Below are positions 32,508 to 40,047 of a DNA stretch of 40,047 nt, one piece after another. Made by a program: the position numbers and the translations under genes. The stretch covers positions 1 through 40,047 of the forward strand of contig JACRDB010000081.1 in assembly GCA_016218725.1 (NCBI GenBank). The letters run 5' to 3'. Every line of letters starts with the position of its first letter. Positions within the stretch are counted from its first letter, which is position 1. The notes beneath the pieces are model-generated. The model made no database searches. It was not told the DNA's origin and saw only the letters and a program-made list of their open reading frames with translations. This DNA comes from Deltaproteobacteria bacterium (GTDB lineage: Bacteria; Myxococcota_A; Polyangia; Polyangiales; Ga0077539).

Positions 32508-33578
32508 CTACGGCGCCGTCGGGGTCACCAGCACCAGCTCCACCCTGTCCTCCGGGCGGGGGCCCCCAGGGGCCCTCCAGAGGCCCTCGGCGTGGAGCCT
32601 CGCGCCGTCCACCCCGGCCTGCCGCAGCGCCGCGGCGAGGGCCTCCGCCTGGGCCCTCGCCCGAGGCAGCGCCTGGGCCTGGGTGGGCGCGCCTACATAC
32701 ACCTCCAGGCGCACCGGGAGCGTCCCCTGGGCGTTGAGAATCCGCCCGAGGGTCTCCACCCGCTGCCTCGAAGCCGGCCCGAGGCCCGCGCCCACGAAGA
32801 GCCCCCGGAGGATCGCCACCACGCCCCGCTCGTCCCTCCGAGGGTCCAGCGCGCCAGCCTCCCCGAGCTGCGTCGCCAGCTCCGTCGGGTCCGGGGTTTG
32901 GGTGGGCGCGGGCGCCGCCGTGCGCGCCGCGCGCAGGGCCCCCTCGGCGGTGGTGTACGCCTGCCCCGCCAGCCTGAGCGCCGCCCGGGGCTCCGTCCCA
33001 GCGCCCCGCTCGGCCTCCTCCACCCTGCGCCGAGCGGGCCCCAGGGCCTCGTCCGTGGCCCCGAGGAGCGACGCCGCCGCCAGGAGCAGCCTCGCTTGCT
33101 GGCACAGCTCCCGCGCCACCTGGAGCCGCTCGGCCGAGGGCACCGCCTCGGGCTGCGAGGCCCCCTGGCGCGCCCTCCACGCCGCCTCCCGAGCGGCCTC
33201 CAGCCGCTCCACCTCGGCCGTCAGGGTCTGGGCCTGCTGCGTCATCCTCGCGGTGTCCTCGTCCGTGGCCTGGCGCCTCGCGTCGGCCTCGGAGGCCAGG
33301 CGCCGAGCCACCGCCACCCGTCCCCGGGTCTGCGCCCAGGCGAACACCAGCTCCGCGTCGGCCAGCGCGTCCTCGACGCCCTCGCCCGCATCGAGCGCCG
33401 CCTCTACCGCCGCCGCCGCCCGGGCCAGCTCCGCCCGCGCCTCGGGGGCCTCCCGGGCCACCTCCTGCGCCGCGGGCGAGTCCAGCATCCGTCGCAGCGA
33501 CGCCCGCTCCAGGGAATACCGCGCGCTGCCCGCGCAGCCCACCAGCACCCCGAAGAGCACCAGGGAACACGCCCTCAT
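32508..33578 (-). CDS. Lipoprotein with helical region and OmpA-like C-terminal domain
   Basis: This is a 356-residue lipoprotein with Cys15 in LVGCAGS. Residues about 20-215 are strongly helical and probably coiled coil, rich in Ala, Glu and Arg. After a Pro/Thr linker, residues about 245-356 resemble the OmpA/MotB peptidoglycan-binding fold: RQRVETLGRILNAQG, RLEVYVG in place of the usual I-x-G-H-T-D strand, and an ARAQAEALAAALRQAGVD helix. The classical Asp and Arg ligands of peptidoglycan are not clear, so binding may be altered. Its ATG overlaps the stop of the upstream gene (ATGA), so the pair is coupled. Confidence 0.75.
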   Translation of the reverse strand: MRACSLVLFGVLVGCAGSARYSLERASLRRMLDSPAAQEVAREAPEARAELARAAAAVEAALDAGEGVEDALADAELVFAWAQTRGRVAVARRLASEADARRQATDEDTARMTQQAQTLTAEVERLEAAREAAWRARQGASQPEAVPSAERLQVARELCQQARLLLAAASLLGATDEALGPARRRVEEAERGAGTEPRAALRLAGQAYTTAEGALRAARTAAPAPTQTPDPTELATQLGEAGALDPRRDERGVVAILRGLFVGAGLGPASRQRVETLGRILNAQGTLPVRLEVYVGAPTQAQALPRARAQAEALAAALRQAGVDGARLHAEGLWRAPGGPRPEDRVELVLVTPTAP

Positions 33579-34195
33579 GGCGCACCTCCAGGAGCCGGTG
33601 GGGATGTAGGTACAGGTGCGGTCGTGGGAGGGGTTGCAGGTGTGGGCGGGGGAGCTTCCGGTGGTGGGAGCCTCACGGTGGCCACGGCGCTGGGGCGGTC
33701 TACGTCAATCCTGCGCTCGGTGACGCGCTCCAGGAGGGCCTGGGCCTCGCGTCGGCGGGTCTCCGCGGCGAGCGCCGCGCGCTGGGCCTCGGCGGCCTGG
33801 GCCTCGGCGCGCAGGGCCTCCAGGCGCCCTCGCAGGAGCCGCGCCGCGAGCTCCAGCCGCCGGGCGCGGGCCTGCGCCGTCGGGCGCTGGTTGTGGTGCT
33901 CGGCCTCGACAAGCTCCGCGGCCCATTGCTCCGCGCGGGCGACCAGGTCCTCCACCCGGGCGCGCTCGTCGTCCGTGGCCTGGGCCTCCTCCAGCGCGCG
34001 GCGCACCGGGAGCAGGGCCCGGTCCAGCGCCTGGTGCGGCGTGGGCCTCCGCGCCTGCGCGGGCGCGGGTGCCTGCGCGGGAGCTTCTGCGGGAGCCTGC
34101 GCGGGTGCCTGTGCGGGCGCCGCCTGGGCGGCTGCCATGGCGGAGGCGAGCACAAGGCCCAGGGTCCACGCGCTTCCGACGCTCCAGCGGTTCAC
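33575..34195 (-). CDS. Secreted helical protein paired with the OmpA-like lipoprotein
   Basis: This 206-residue protein has a signal peptide (residues about 1-25). A run of Ala-Pro-Ala-Gln/Glu repeats follows at about 27-48, then a long amphipathic helical region rich in Arg, Glu and Ala (about 55-165), and a Pro/Thr/Ala-rich C-terminus. It is probably a periplasmic coiled coil. The start is GTG 34195, since no ATG fits the signal peptide. It overlaps the next gene by four bases (ATGA) and is divergent from the MoxR operon across 90 bases. No family is recognised. Confidence 0.65.
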   Translation of the reverse strand: MNRWSVGSAWTLGLVLASAMAAAQAAPAQAPAQAPAEAPAQAPAPAQARRPTPHQALDRALLPVRRALEEAQATDDERARVEDLVARAEQWAAELVEAEHHNQRPTAQARARRLELAARLLRGRLEALRAEAQAAEAQRAALAAETRRREAQALLERVTERRIDVDRPSAVATVRLPPPEAPPPTPATPPTTAPVPTSPPAPGGAP

Positions 34196-34245
34196 CCCCG
34201 GAGTCTTGGCCCAACATGCCCTCGGGCGTCAACGACGGGCTTGGA

Positions 34246-34275
34246 TTGAAAAGAGCCCGGTGCTTCAAGTACGGT
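34246..34275 (+). promoter_or_regulatory. Candidate promoter of the MoxR operon, near-leaderless
   Basis: TTGAAA (34246-34251) and TACGGT (34270-34275) are spaced 18 bases apart. The GTG start lies 11 bases after the -10 with no ribosome binding site, so a leader of only a few bases is expected. The -10 and spacing equal those at 31832-31861. Confidence 0.4.
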
Positions 34276-34285
34276 CCCGGTCGCC

Positions 34286-35824
34286 GTGATCGAGCGCGTC
34301 GCGCAGCACCAGACCCGGTTTCGTACGCCGGGCCTCTCGCCGGACAGCCGGGGTGTCGCCCTCGGGCCCCTCGCGGTGATCCTCCTGCCGGGCATCGAGA
34401 GGCTCGTGGCCTTCCTGCGCGCCACCGGCGAGGAGGGCGCCCTGGACGAGCTCCTGGACAGCCTGCGCATCGTGCAGGTGCTGTCCCCGCTGCGCACCCG
34501 GGAGCTGGTGGTCGAGGTGCAGTCCGGGTCGTCGCACCGGCTGGATCGCCTGGCGTCCATCGCCCGCCTGGTCGGGGCCATGGTGTTCACCGGCTCCGGG
34601 CGGCACTTTGTCAAATACCGCGACGCCCAGGCCCCCTTTGGCTATGACCTCGCGGAGCTCCTCCCGGAGCCCCAGGACTACGGCCTCTACCACGACCGCT
34701 TCGCCCAGCCCTACAAGTCCGAGAAGGTGCTCTCGCTCCGGGAGCTCCTCCTGCGCCTGGCCCCCACCGCCGTGCCCCGCGCCCGGCTGGACAGCCCCAG
34801 GGTGCTCTACGCCCTGTGCCACCAGGGCCTCGGGCCCAGCGTCATCGGGTACCTCGCGCGGTGGAGCGTCCCCGCCCGGGTGGCCCTCGTGGAGTGGTCC
34901 CACGGCGGCACCAGCGACGTGATCGACAAGGCCTACCTGCTCCAGCTCCAGCAGCCCGCCCACCGCTTCGTGGCCCTCCTGCGCTCGCTGCCGGGCGTCC
35001 GGCTCTTCGTCCCCGACGGCGAGAGGGCCGTGGTGGAGCTCGGCCACCGCCACCCCATCCCCCTGTCCGCCTGCGCCCTCCTCTTCGGCTCCGAGGAGCT
35101 GGTGCTCTTCCGCGCCGGAGGTGACGGCCCCATCCCGCTCTCCCCCCGGCCCCCCTTCGTGGATCTGCAAGCCGTGACGTCCCTCGTGGACGCCGACGCC
35201 AGGGCCCCCTCGCAGTCCTTCCGCGCGGGCACCGTCACCGGCACCTTCGCCCTGCCTCTTAGACTCATCCCCAGCGGGGCCCCGCCCCGCAGGGTGGCCG
35301 CCACGGTGATCCCCCTGACCGAACAGGACGCCCTCGGGAGGGTCCTCGCGGTGCTCCCGCCGGCTACGCTCAACCGCATCTCCGTCGCCTTCTCCGAGAC
35401 GTCCATCTACCTGTATGGCCCCGACGCCGCCCATGTGGTCCCCCTCGGGACCCTGTACGAAGAGCTGGGGGAGGGTGTGCTCGTACCCCTGGGGTGGAAC
35501 CTCTCTCCACCCATCCCCCCGGAGGTGGTGAGGCAGCTCGCCCGGGCCCCGAGTGACCTGCGGCTCTTCGTCCTCGGTGGGGCCAAACCCCTCCTGGGCA
35601 TCCCCCAGTCGGCGTTCGTGCCCGCCACGCGGATTCTCATCGCCGAGCTCCCCGTGTGGGAGGACAGCCTCATCACACCACCGCTGGACGCCGACCGCGC
35701 CCTGCCAGACCTGTGGCCCGCGGCCCCCGGGGCCCTCGTGTCCATGCTCGCCCCGGGCGCCCGGAGCGAGGCCCCCGCGCCTCGGGCCCTGCCCCCGGAG
35801 CGCGAGGAACCCGACGAGCGATGA
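34286..35824 (+). CDS. Unknown protein, possibly a bpX-type beta-propeller-like component of a MoxR system
   Basis: This 512-residue protein has no signal peptide or membrane helix. It opens with an LGPLAVILLPGIERLVAFL segment. It then alternates short beta strands with helices, has several LFxGxEELVLFRAG-like strands, and contains a C-terminal VPLGWNLSPPIPPEVVRQL segment. That layout resembles the bpX domains of MoxR-vWA-beta-propeller ternary systems as I remember them, but I cannot confirm it by search. It is the first gene of an operon with a helical protein and a MoxR ATPase. The GTG at 34286 fits a promoter immediately upstream. The tail is Pro/Glu/Arg-rich. Confidence 0.5.
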   Translation: MIERVAQHQTRFRTPGLSPDSRGVALGPLAVILLPGIERLVAFLRATGEEGALDELLDSLRIVQVLSPLRTRELVVEVQSGSSHRLDRLASIARLVGAMVFTGSGRHFVKYRDAQAPFGYDLAELLPEPQDYGLYHDRFAQPYKSEKVLSLRELLLRLAPTAVPRARLDSPRVLYALCHQGLGPSVIGYLARWSVPARVALVEWSHGGTSDVIDKAYLLQLQQPAHRFVALLRSLPGVRLFVPDGERAVVELGHRHPIPLSACALLFGSEELVLFRAGGDGPIPLSPRPPFVDLQAVTSLVDADARAPSQSFRAGTVTGTFALPLRLIPSGAPPRRVAATVIPLTEQDALGRVLAVLPPATLNRISVAFSETSIYLYGPDAAHVVPLGTLYEELGEGVLVPLGWNLSPPIPPEVVRQLARAPSDLRLFVLGGAKPLLGIPQSAFVPATRILIAELPVWEDSLITPPLDADRALPDLWPAAPGALVSMLAPGARSEAPAPRALPPEREEPDER

Positions 35825-35838
35825 GGCCCTGAAGCCCC

Positions 35839-36927
35839 GTGGCGCTCTCGTCCCTCAACCGGTTCCTGTCGACCTTCGTGCTCCCATTGGTCGACGGCGG
35901 CAGGGTCGAGGTCGACGGGCTCCTGGCGCCCGGGGTCCTGCGGGAGTGGTCCCAGGATCCGACCCCGGACGCCACGGTGCTCGCCCGCATCGGGAAATCC
36001 ATGCACGACCGCCTGGCCCGCCTCGGGGCCGTAGGGTCCGCGGACCTGGTGGCCCCGGACACCCTCGGCCTGTGCGCGGCCTGGTACAACCTCCTGGCGC
36101 TCACGCACCCCGAGGCCCGAGGCCGCAAGGGGCTGCGCCGCACGGCCCGGCGCTGGACCCTGGAGCTCCTCGGCTGGGTCGAGAGGCCCTACACCCGCGC
36201 CGAGGTGAGCCTGCGCCACGGCATCCTGGGCCGCCTCGCGGACCTCGGCCGGGTGGACACCCACGTGGAGTTCTGGGCGGGCTACGCGGACTACATCGGC
36301 GTGGCGCCGGCCCGGAGCGTGGTGGCCCTGCCCACCCTGCGGCGCGTGCGCGAGGAGCGCACCCGGGTGGACTTCCTCACGCTCTTGAAGGCCCTGGAGC
36401 CCGTCGGGGCCGAGGACACGGACACGGACCTGGTCTCCGTGGCCAGGGTGGCCCTGGCGCTCTCGCCCCTGACGGACCTGAGCCTGGCCGAGCGCCCGGC
36501 GCCGCTCGCCTTCGCCTGGTCGCCCCCGGCGGTGGAGGCCATGGCCGACGGGGCCCTGCGCGGTGCCGCGCTCCGGGTGCTCCTGGGCCGGGGCACGCCC
36601 GCCATCCGGGCCGTGGAGCAGGCCACGCTGGCCCTGGCCCGGGAGCCGCTCACCCCGCCGGTGGCGCGCACCCTGACCCTGGTGCACCTGGAGCTCCTCG
36701 CGCTGGACGCGCTGTCGGCCCGCGCCTCCGGGGCCCAGGGGCCGGCGCAGCCGCTCGGGCTCGACGCGTTCCACGCCCTCGGGTATGCCCGCACGGCGGC
36801 GCTCCTGGGGCTCCCGGAGGCGCTCCTCCTGCGGGCGCTGCCGCCGGACCCCAACCGCCCTGCCCCCAAGGACCCCCCCTCGGCGCCGCTCCTGACGTGC
36901 GCTCGACTCATGGAGAACCGAACGTGA
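35839..36927 (+). CDS. Unknown helical protein in the MoxR operon
   Basis: This 362-residue protein appears almost wholly alpha-helical, rich in Leu, Ala and Arg, with no signal peptide, no membrane span and no P-loop. Segments such as WTLELLGWVERPYTRAEV and TLTLVHLELLALDALSARA look like repeated helical hairpins. I do not recognise the family. The GTG at 35839 begins 14 bases after the previous stop; an ATG at 35821 stops after three codons and can be excluded. Its stop overlaps the MoxR start as GTGA, so it is coupled to the ATPase and is a likely partner or adaptor. Confidence 0.65.
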   Translation: MALSSLNRFLSTFVLPLVDGGRVEVDGLLAPGVLREWSQDPTPDATVLARIGKSMHDRLARLGAVGSADLVAPDTLGLCAAWYNLLALTHPEARGRKGLRRTARRWTLELLGWVERPYTRAEVSLRHGILGRLADLGRVDTHVEFWAGYADYIGVAPARSVVALPTLRRVREERTRVDFLTLLKALEPVGAEDTDTDLVSVARVALALSPLTDLSLAERPAPLAFAWSPPAVEAMADGALRGAALRVLLGRGTPAIRAVEQATLALAREPLTPPVARTLTLVHLELLALDALSARASGAQGPAQPLGLDAFHALGYARTAALLGLPEALLLRALPPDPNRPAPKDPPSAPLLTCARLMENRT

Positions 36928-38087
36928 CACCGCCCGTGGTTCAACGGCTCCGCGCCCTGGCGCGCTCCCTCGAGACGCAGTTCCTCGGCAAGCAGGAGGC
37001 CATCCGGCTCATGGTGCTGAGCGTCCTGGCCGGCGAGCACATCGCGCTCATCGGCCCGCCGGGCACCGCCAAGAGCGCCCTGGTGCGCACCTTCGCGCGG
37101 ATGATGGACAGCAGGTACTTCGAGTACCTGCTCACGCGCTTCACCGAGCCCAACGAGATCTTCGGCCCCGTGGACATCCCCGCCTTCCGCCAGGGGACCT
37201 ACCGCCGGCGCACGGACGGCATGATGCCCGACTCCGAGATCGTATTCCTCGACGAGATCTTCAAGTCCAACAGCGCCATCTTGAACTCGCTCCTGACCAT
37301 CTTGAACGAGCGCAAGTTCAACAACGGCGGCACGGTGATCGACGTGCCCCTCCTGTCGGTCTTCGGCGCCTCCAACGAGGTGCCCGCGGACGAGAGCCTC
37401 CAGGCCATCTTTGACCGGTTCCTCCTCAGGGTGCGCAGCGAGCACCTGGACGCCTACCACTTCCAGGAGCTCGTGCAGCGCGGGGTGGCCCTCGAGCTCC
37501 AGCGCTTCGGGGGCGCGCAGACCCAGGGCCCGCTCTTGAACACCCGGGACCTGCTCGCCGCCCAGGCCGAGGTCGCCCGCCGGATGCAGATCTCCGACGA
37601 GCTCATGGCCACCTACAAGTCCATGGTGTTCCAGATCCGCGCCGAGGGCGTGAGCCTCTCGGACCGCCGGGTGGTGAAGCTCTTGAAGGTGATGGCCGCC
37701 AGCGCCTTCTTCGACGGCCGCGCCCAGGCCGACGTGAGCGACCTCTTCGTGCTCAAGCACGTCTGGAACACCCTGGAGCAGGCGGAGATCCTCGACGGGA
37801 TCGTGGCCCCGGTGCTCGAGGGCTGGTTCCGCTCGCACCCCGAGGCCCGCCGCGCCGGCGGCATGGAGGTGAGCCTGGAGGCCCTCCTGGCCGAGGTGCA
37901 GCGCATCCGCGGGAGCCTGACGGGCGGCGCGCCGGTGTCGGACCTGCAGCTCTTCGCGCACCTGCGGGCCCTCGGGGAGATCAAGGCCGCGCTGCAGTCC
38001 CTGGCCACGGACCCGGCCCGGCGCGCGCTGCAGGAGGTGGACCAGCTCCTGGACCACGTCCTGCGCTCGGGGCGCATCAGCGCGTAG
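36924..38087 (+). CDS. MoxR/RavA-type AAA+ ATPase
   Basis: This 387-residue ATPase has Walker A GPPGTAKS at 44-51 and Walker B IVFLDE at 106-111, followed by the MoxR hallmark FKSNSAILNSLLTILNERKF. A sensor 1 segment GASNEVP and an arginine-finger region FDRFLLR follow. The C-terminal part is helical and ends in a coiled coil. MoxR ATPases normally remodel proteins together with a vWA-domain partner. No vWA gene with a DxSxS motif is found in the window. The GTG at 36924 overlaps the upstream stop (GTGA). It overlaps the convergent lipoprotein gene by 11 bases. Confidence 0.9.
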   Translation: MTPPVVQRLRALARSLETQFLGKQEAIRLMVLSVLAGEHIALIGPPGTAKSALVRTFARMMDSRYFEYLLTRFTEPNEIFGPVDIPAFRQGTYRRRTDGMMPDSEIVFLDEIFKSNSAILNSLLTILNERKFNNGGTVIDVPLLSVFGASNEVPADESLQAIFDRFLLRVRSEHLDAYHFQELVQRGVALELQRFGGAQTQGPLLNTRDLLAAQAEVARRMQISDELMATYKSMVFQIRAEGVSLSDRRVVKLLKVMAASAFFDGRAQADVSDLFVLKHVWNTLEQAEILDGIVAPVLEGWFRSHPEARRAGGMEVSLEALLAEVQRIRGSLTGGAPVSDLQLFAHLRALGEIKAALQSLATDPARRALQEVDQLLDHVLRSGRISA

Positions 38088-39900
38088 GGGCGGGCACCAC
38101 CAGCGCGCGGAGCTGGGCGTACCACTCCTCGCGCAGGCTCAGGGCCTCGGCGTTGGCGGTGACCATCCTCCGGGTGAGGGCGTCCACCTGGGCCACGCCC
38201 TCGGCGACGCCACGGCCGATGCGCTGGCGCAGGGCGCCGTTGGCGGGCACGTCCCGGAGCGCGGCCAGGGCCTCGCGGCGCTCGGCGAGGGCGCGCTGCT
38301 GCACCCCGAGGTCCTCTTCCAGGGAGGCCCGGAGGTCCCGCAGCTCCGTGGTGCGTGTGTAGATCTGTCGGAGCCTCGGGACCGTGTCCCCGGCGCCCGG
38401 GGAGCGCGCGAGGAACTCCAGGAAGGCGGGCACGTAGGTGTGCGAGGGGTCCGTCTCCAGGTGCACCTGGCGGGTGTCCCTGCGCAGGAGATCAAAGGCC
38501 AGGGCGTGGTGGGCCTCGCCCGCGGCGACGGGGACGAAGCTCCCGGTGGGCGTCTCCACGGCCCCGGCGGGGAGGCTTCGGGGCTCGAAGCCCGGGCGGG
38601 ACGGGACGTGGAGGAACACCCGGGCGTCCAGGGGGCGCGAGGCGTCCACGGTGAAGCGCGTGCGGGCCACGCTCTGGAGCTCCACGGTGACCATGCCCGC
38701 GGCGGCCTGGGTGACGCGCACCTCGTCCTCGGCGCTCTCGTTGCTGCGGCTGACGGCGATGTCCGGGGACATGGCGTAGGCCACGAAGGCGTGGGCGCGG
38801 GCGGGGATCACCGCGGTGACGCCGTCCCCGACGAAGCCCTGGGCGTCGTAGACGGCGACGGGGCCGCCGAGGAGGGGGGCCTCCAGGGGGTTCCGGAGGA
38901 GCACGGCGCGGTACGGGTGCGTGGCGCTGGCGCCGCCCGCGGTGGCAGGCCGGAAGAGGTACACGCCCGCGCCGTCGATGGTCTGGTCGACGAAGGGCAC
39001 CATGGCGCTCTCGCCGGTGTCGAGGTCCATGGCGCCCGGGCTCTCCAGGGTGAAGCCCGCGGAGGGGTCCTCGGAGCCGAGGGAGGCGGCGAAGTCCTCG
39101 GGGCTCAGGGGCTGGGGCTGGGGCTGTACGGCGGGGTTCTCCATGGGGCGCGAGGGGTTGTCCGGGACCATGTGTCCCGCCCGGGAGTTGGGCCGCGGGA
39201 GGGCGACGTTGGTGGCGGCGTAGGCGGCCTGGACGTCGTTCTGGAGCATCGGGTCATTGCCCTCGACCACGGGGGCGATGTTCTGCAGGAGGAGGTCCCT
39301 CCGGGCGGCGCCCTGGGCGCTCTCTGCGGGGCGGCGCACGAGCCTGCCGTCGCTGGTGAGCTCGGGCCTCTGGGCGTTGCGCTCGGTCTGGAGGGCATAC
39401 CGGAAGGACAGGGGCGTGGCGGTGGAGAGCCCGAGGTGGACGCCCCGCCAGGCCTCGCCGGTGTGGTTGTCCACGACGGCGAAGCCCTGGAGCCGGGCGT
39501 GCCCCTCGGGGCCGAGGACCACGCGGTAGCTGGGCCTCCAGCCCGACACCTCGGACATGTACGACACGGAGAGGTCATGGGTGGCCGAGCCGGTGAGGCC
39601 GAGGCGCAGGGTGACGGTCTCTGCGCGGGCGGCGGAGGCGAGCACGCGGACGCTGGCGACCCGACCCCCGGCGCGGTCGACCACGGCGAGGCTCTTGAGC
39701 ACGTCGTCGAGGTGTTCCCGTCGGGTGACGAGGTCCACGGTGTCCCCCGTGGCGCCGCGGCGCTCGAAGTACCCGAGGCCGTTCTGGAAGAGCAGCACGC
39801 GGGTGACGGGCATGGTGGCGCCGCGGACCGTCATGGGCCGGACGCCGGCGCATGCCGACAGGAAGAACAGCGAAGGGGCGAGGACGATTGCGCGGCGCAT
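38077..39900 (-). CDS. DUF4139-like lipoprotein, paralogue of the gene at 20007
   Basis: This is a 607-residue lipoprotein with Cys17 in FLSACAG. NGLGYFERRG near residue 40 and SGWRPSYRVVLG match the corresponding segments of the protein at 20007-22406. The beta region continues through GAGVYLFRPAT and a GPVAVYDAQGFVGDG strand, and the C-terminus is a coiled coil (RDLRASLEEDLGVQQRALAE). Where the paralogue has a Gly-rich linker and AgmX/PglI domain, this one has an unrelated Asn/Gln/Pro-rich linker. The ATG at 39900 has a GGAGGT site 4 bases upstream. The envelope role is unknown. Confidence 0.82.
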   Translation of the reverse strand: MRRAIVLAPSLFFLSACAGVRPMTVRGATMPVTRVLLFQNGLGYFERRGATGDTVDLVTRREHLDDVLKSLAVVDRAGGRVASVRVLASAARAETVTLRLGLTGSATHDLSVSYMSEVSGWRPSYRVVLGPEGHARLQGFAVVDNHTGEAWRGVHLGLSTATPLSFRYALQTERNAQRPELTSDGRLVRRPAESAQGAARRDLLLQNIAPVVEGNDPMLQNDVQAAYAATNVALPRPNSRAGHMVPDNPSRPMENPAVQPQPQPLSPEDFAASLGSEDPSAGFTLESPGAMDLDTGESAMVPFVDQTIDGAGVYLFRPATAGGASATHPYRAVLLRNPLEAPLLGGPVAVYDAQGFVGDGVTAVIPARAHAFVAYAMSPDIAVSRSNESAEDEVRVTQAAAGMVTVELQSVARTRFTVDASRPLDARVFLHVPSRPGFEPRSLPAGAVETPTGSFVPVAAGEAHHALAFDLLRRDTRQVHLETDPSHTYVPAFLEFLARSPGAGDTVPRLRQIYTRTTELRDLRASLEEDLGVQQRALAERREALAALRDVPANGALRQRIGRGVAEGVAQVDALTRRMVTANAEALSLREEWYAQLRALVVPAPTR

Positions 39901-40017
39901 GGGGACCTCCATCACGGGGGTGGAGACGCGCGGGCCCCCTCGGGCGATCCGTCAAGGTTTGGTAAATGGGAGTACCCGGATGGGGGTCGGCGGTCTCGCG
40001 TGGCGGTCCCCCACCCC
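39901..40017. other. Upstream region of the DUF4139-like lipoprotein gene
   Basis: No gene is seen here. A short AT-richer patch at about 39950-39970 contains TTGACG and TTTACC on the minus strand. Neither has a credible -10 box at the right distance, so no promoter is called. Confidence 0.4.
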
Positions 40018-40047
40018 GGCCCGCCCTGCGATCCCGCGGGGCGGGCC
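40018..40047. terminator. Strong GC-rich hairpin at the right edge, possible terminator
   Basis: GGCCCGCCCTGCG (40018-40030) can pair with CGCGGGGCGGGCC (40035-40047), giving a 13-bp stem with one T-G wobble and an ATCC loop. The window ends exactly at the stem, so a T-run cannot be checked. It could end a transcript coming from either side. Confidence 0.45.

Noticed and set aside
36924..40047. A vWA partner gene downstream of MoxR
   Set aside because: The only downstream gene is the DUF4139-like lipoprotein on the opposite strand; no MIDAS (DxSxS) motif is seen.

Overview
The window is very GC-rich, with GC-dominated third codon positions and tightly packed genes. It looks like chromosomal DNA from a member of the Myxococcota. 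The evidence is the gene mix: a Ser/Thr kinase with one membrane anchor, Dickkopf-like cysteine-rich lipoproteins, an AgmX/PglI-type C-terminal domain, DUF1552 and DUF1592-type secreted proteins, YVTN-propeller/di-haem peroxidase fusions and many small lipoproteins. No rRNA, tRNA, CRISPR array or insertion sequence was recognised. I count 31 protein genes; several have starts corrected by Shine-Dalgarno sites or ATGA/GTGA overlaps.

Layout. 1-3824: a lipoprotein cyclophilin followed by bioF and bioD (biotin synthesis). 3813-6500: a CbpA-type DnaJ, divergent from uppS-cdsA (undecaprenyl phosphate and CDP-diacylglycerol synthesis). 6527-12143: a translationally coupled minus-strand trio of a secreted metalloprotease-like protein, a lipoprotein DUF1592-type cytochrome carrying a CBM48 glycogen-binding domain, and a DUF1552 protein. 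12238-14572: small secreted proteins and a Sfp-type phosphopantetheinyl transferase. 14643-19969: the kinase, a propeller/peroxidase fusion and an amidohydrolase. 20007-25835: a DUF4139-like protein with an inserted AgmX/PglI domain, an acyl-CoA carboxylase beta subunit, a hairpin-rich 421-base gap, and a repeat-containing unknown protein. 25834-34195: nadB, a lytic transglycosylase, a TPR protein, a large unknown CxxC protein, a cysteine-rich lipoprotein, an NTF2-like lipoprotein and an OmpA-like lipoprotein pair. 34286-38087: a three-gene operon of two unknown proteins and a MoxR AAA+ ATPase. 38077-39900: a paralogue of the DUF4139-like protein, lacking the insertion.

How the genes relate. 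BioF and BioD make the cofactor used by the acyl-CoA carboxylase partner enzyme. UppS, CdsA, the lytic transglycosylase and the OmpA-like protein belong to envelope biogenesis. A large share of the remainder is exported lipoproteins or periplasmic redox proteins of unknown role. The best candidates for an undescribed system are the MoxR operon at 34286-38087, which resembles an incomplete MoxR-vWA-beta-propeller ternary system, and the coupled metalloprotease / CBM48-cytochrome / DUF1552 cassette at 6527-12143.

Ten convergent gene pairs meet with between 12 bases of overlap and 49 bases of gap, and I saw no classical terminator between them. All functional calls come from reading motifs by eye; no database search was possible.
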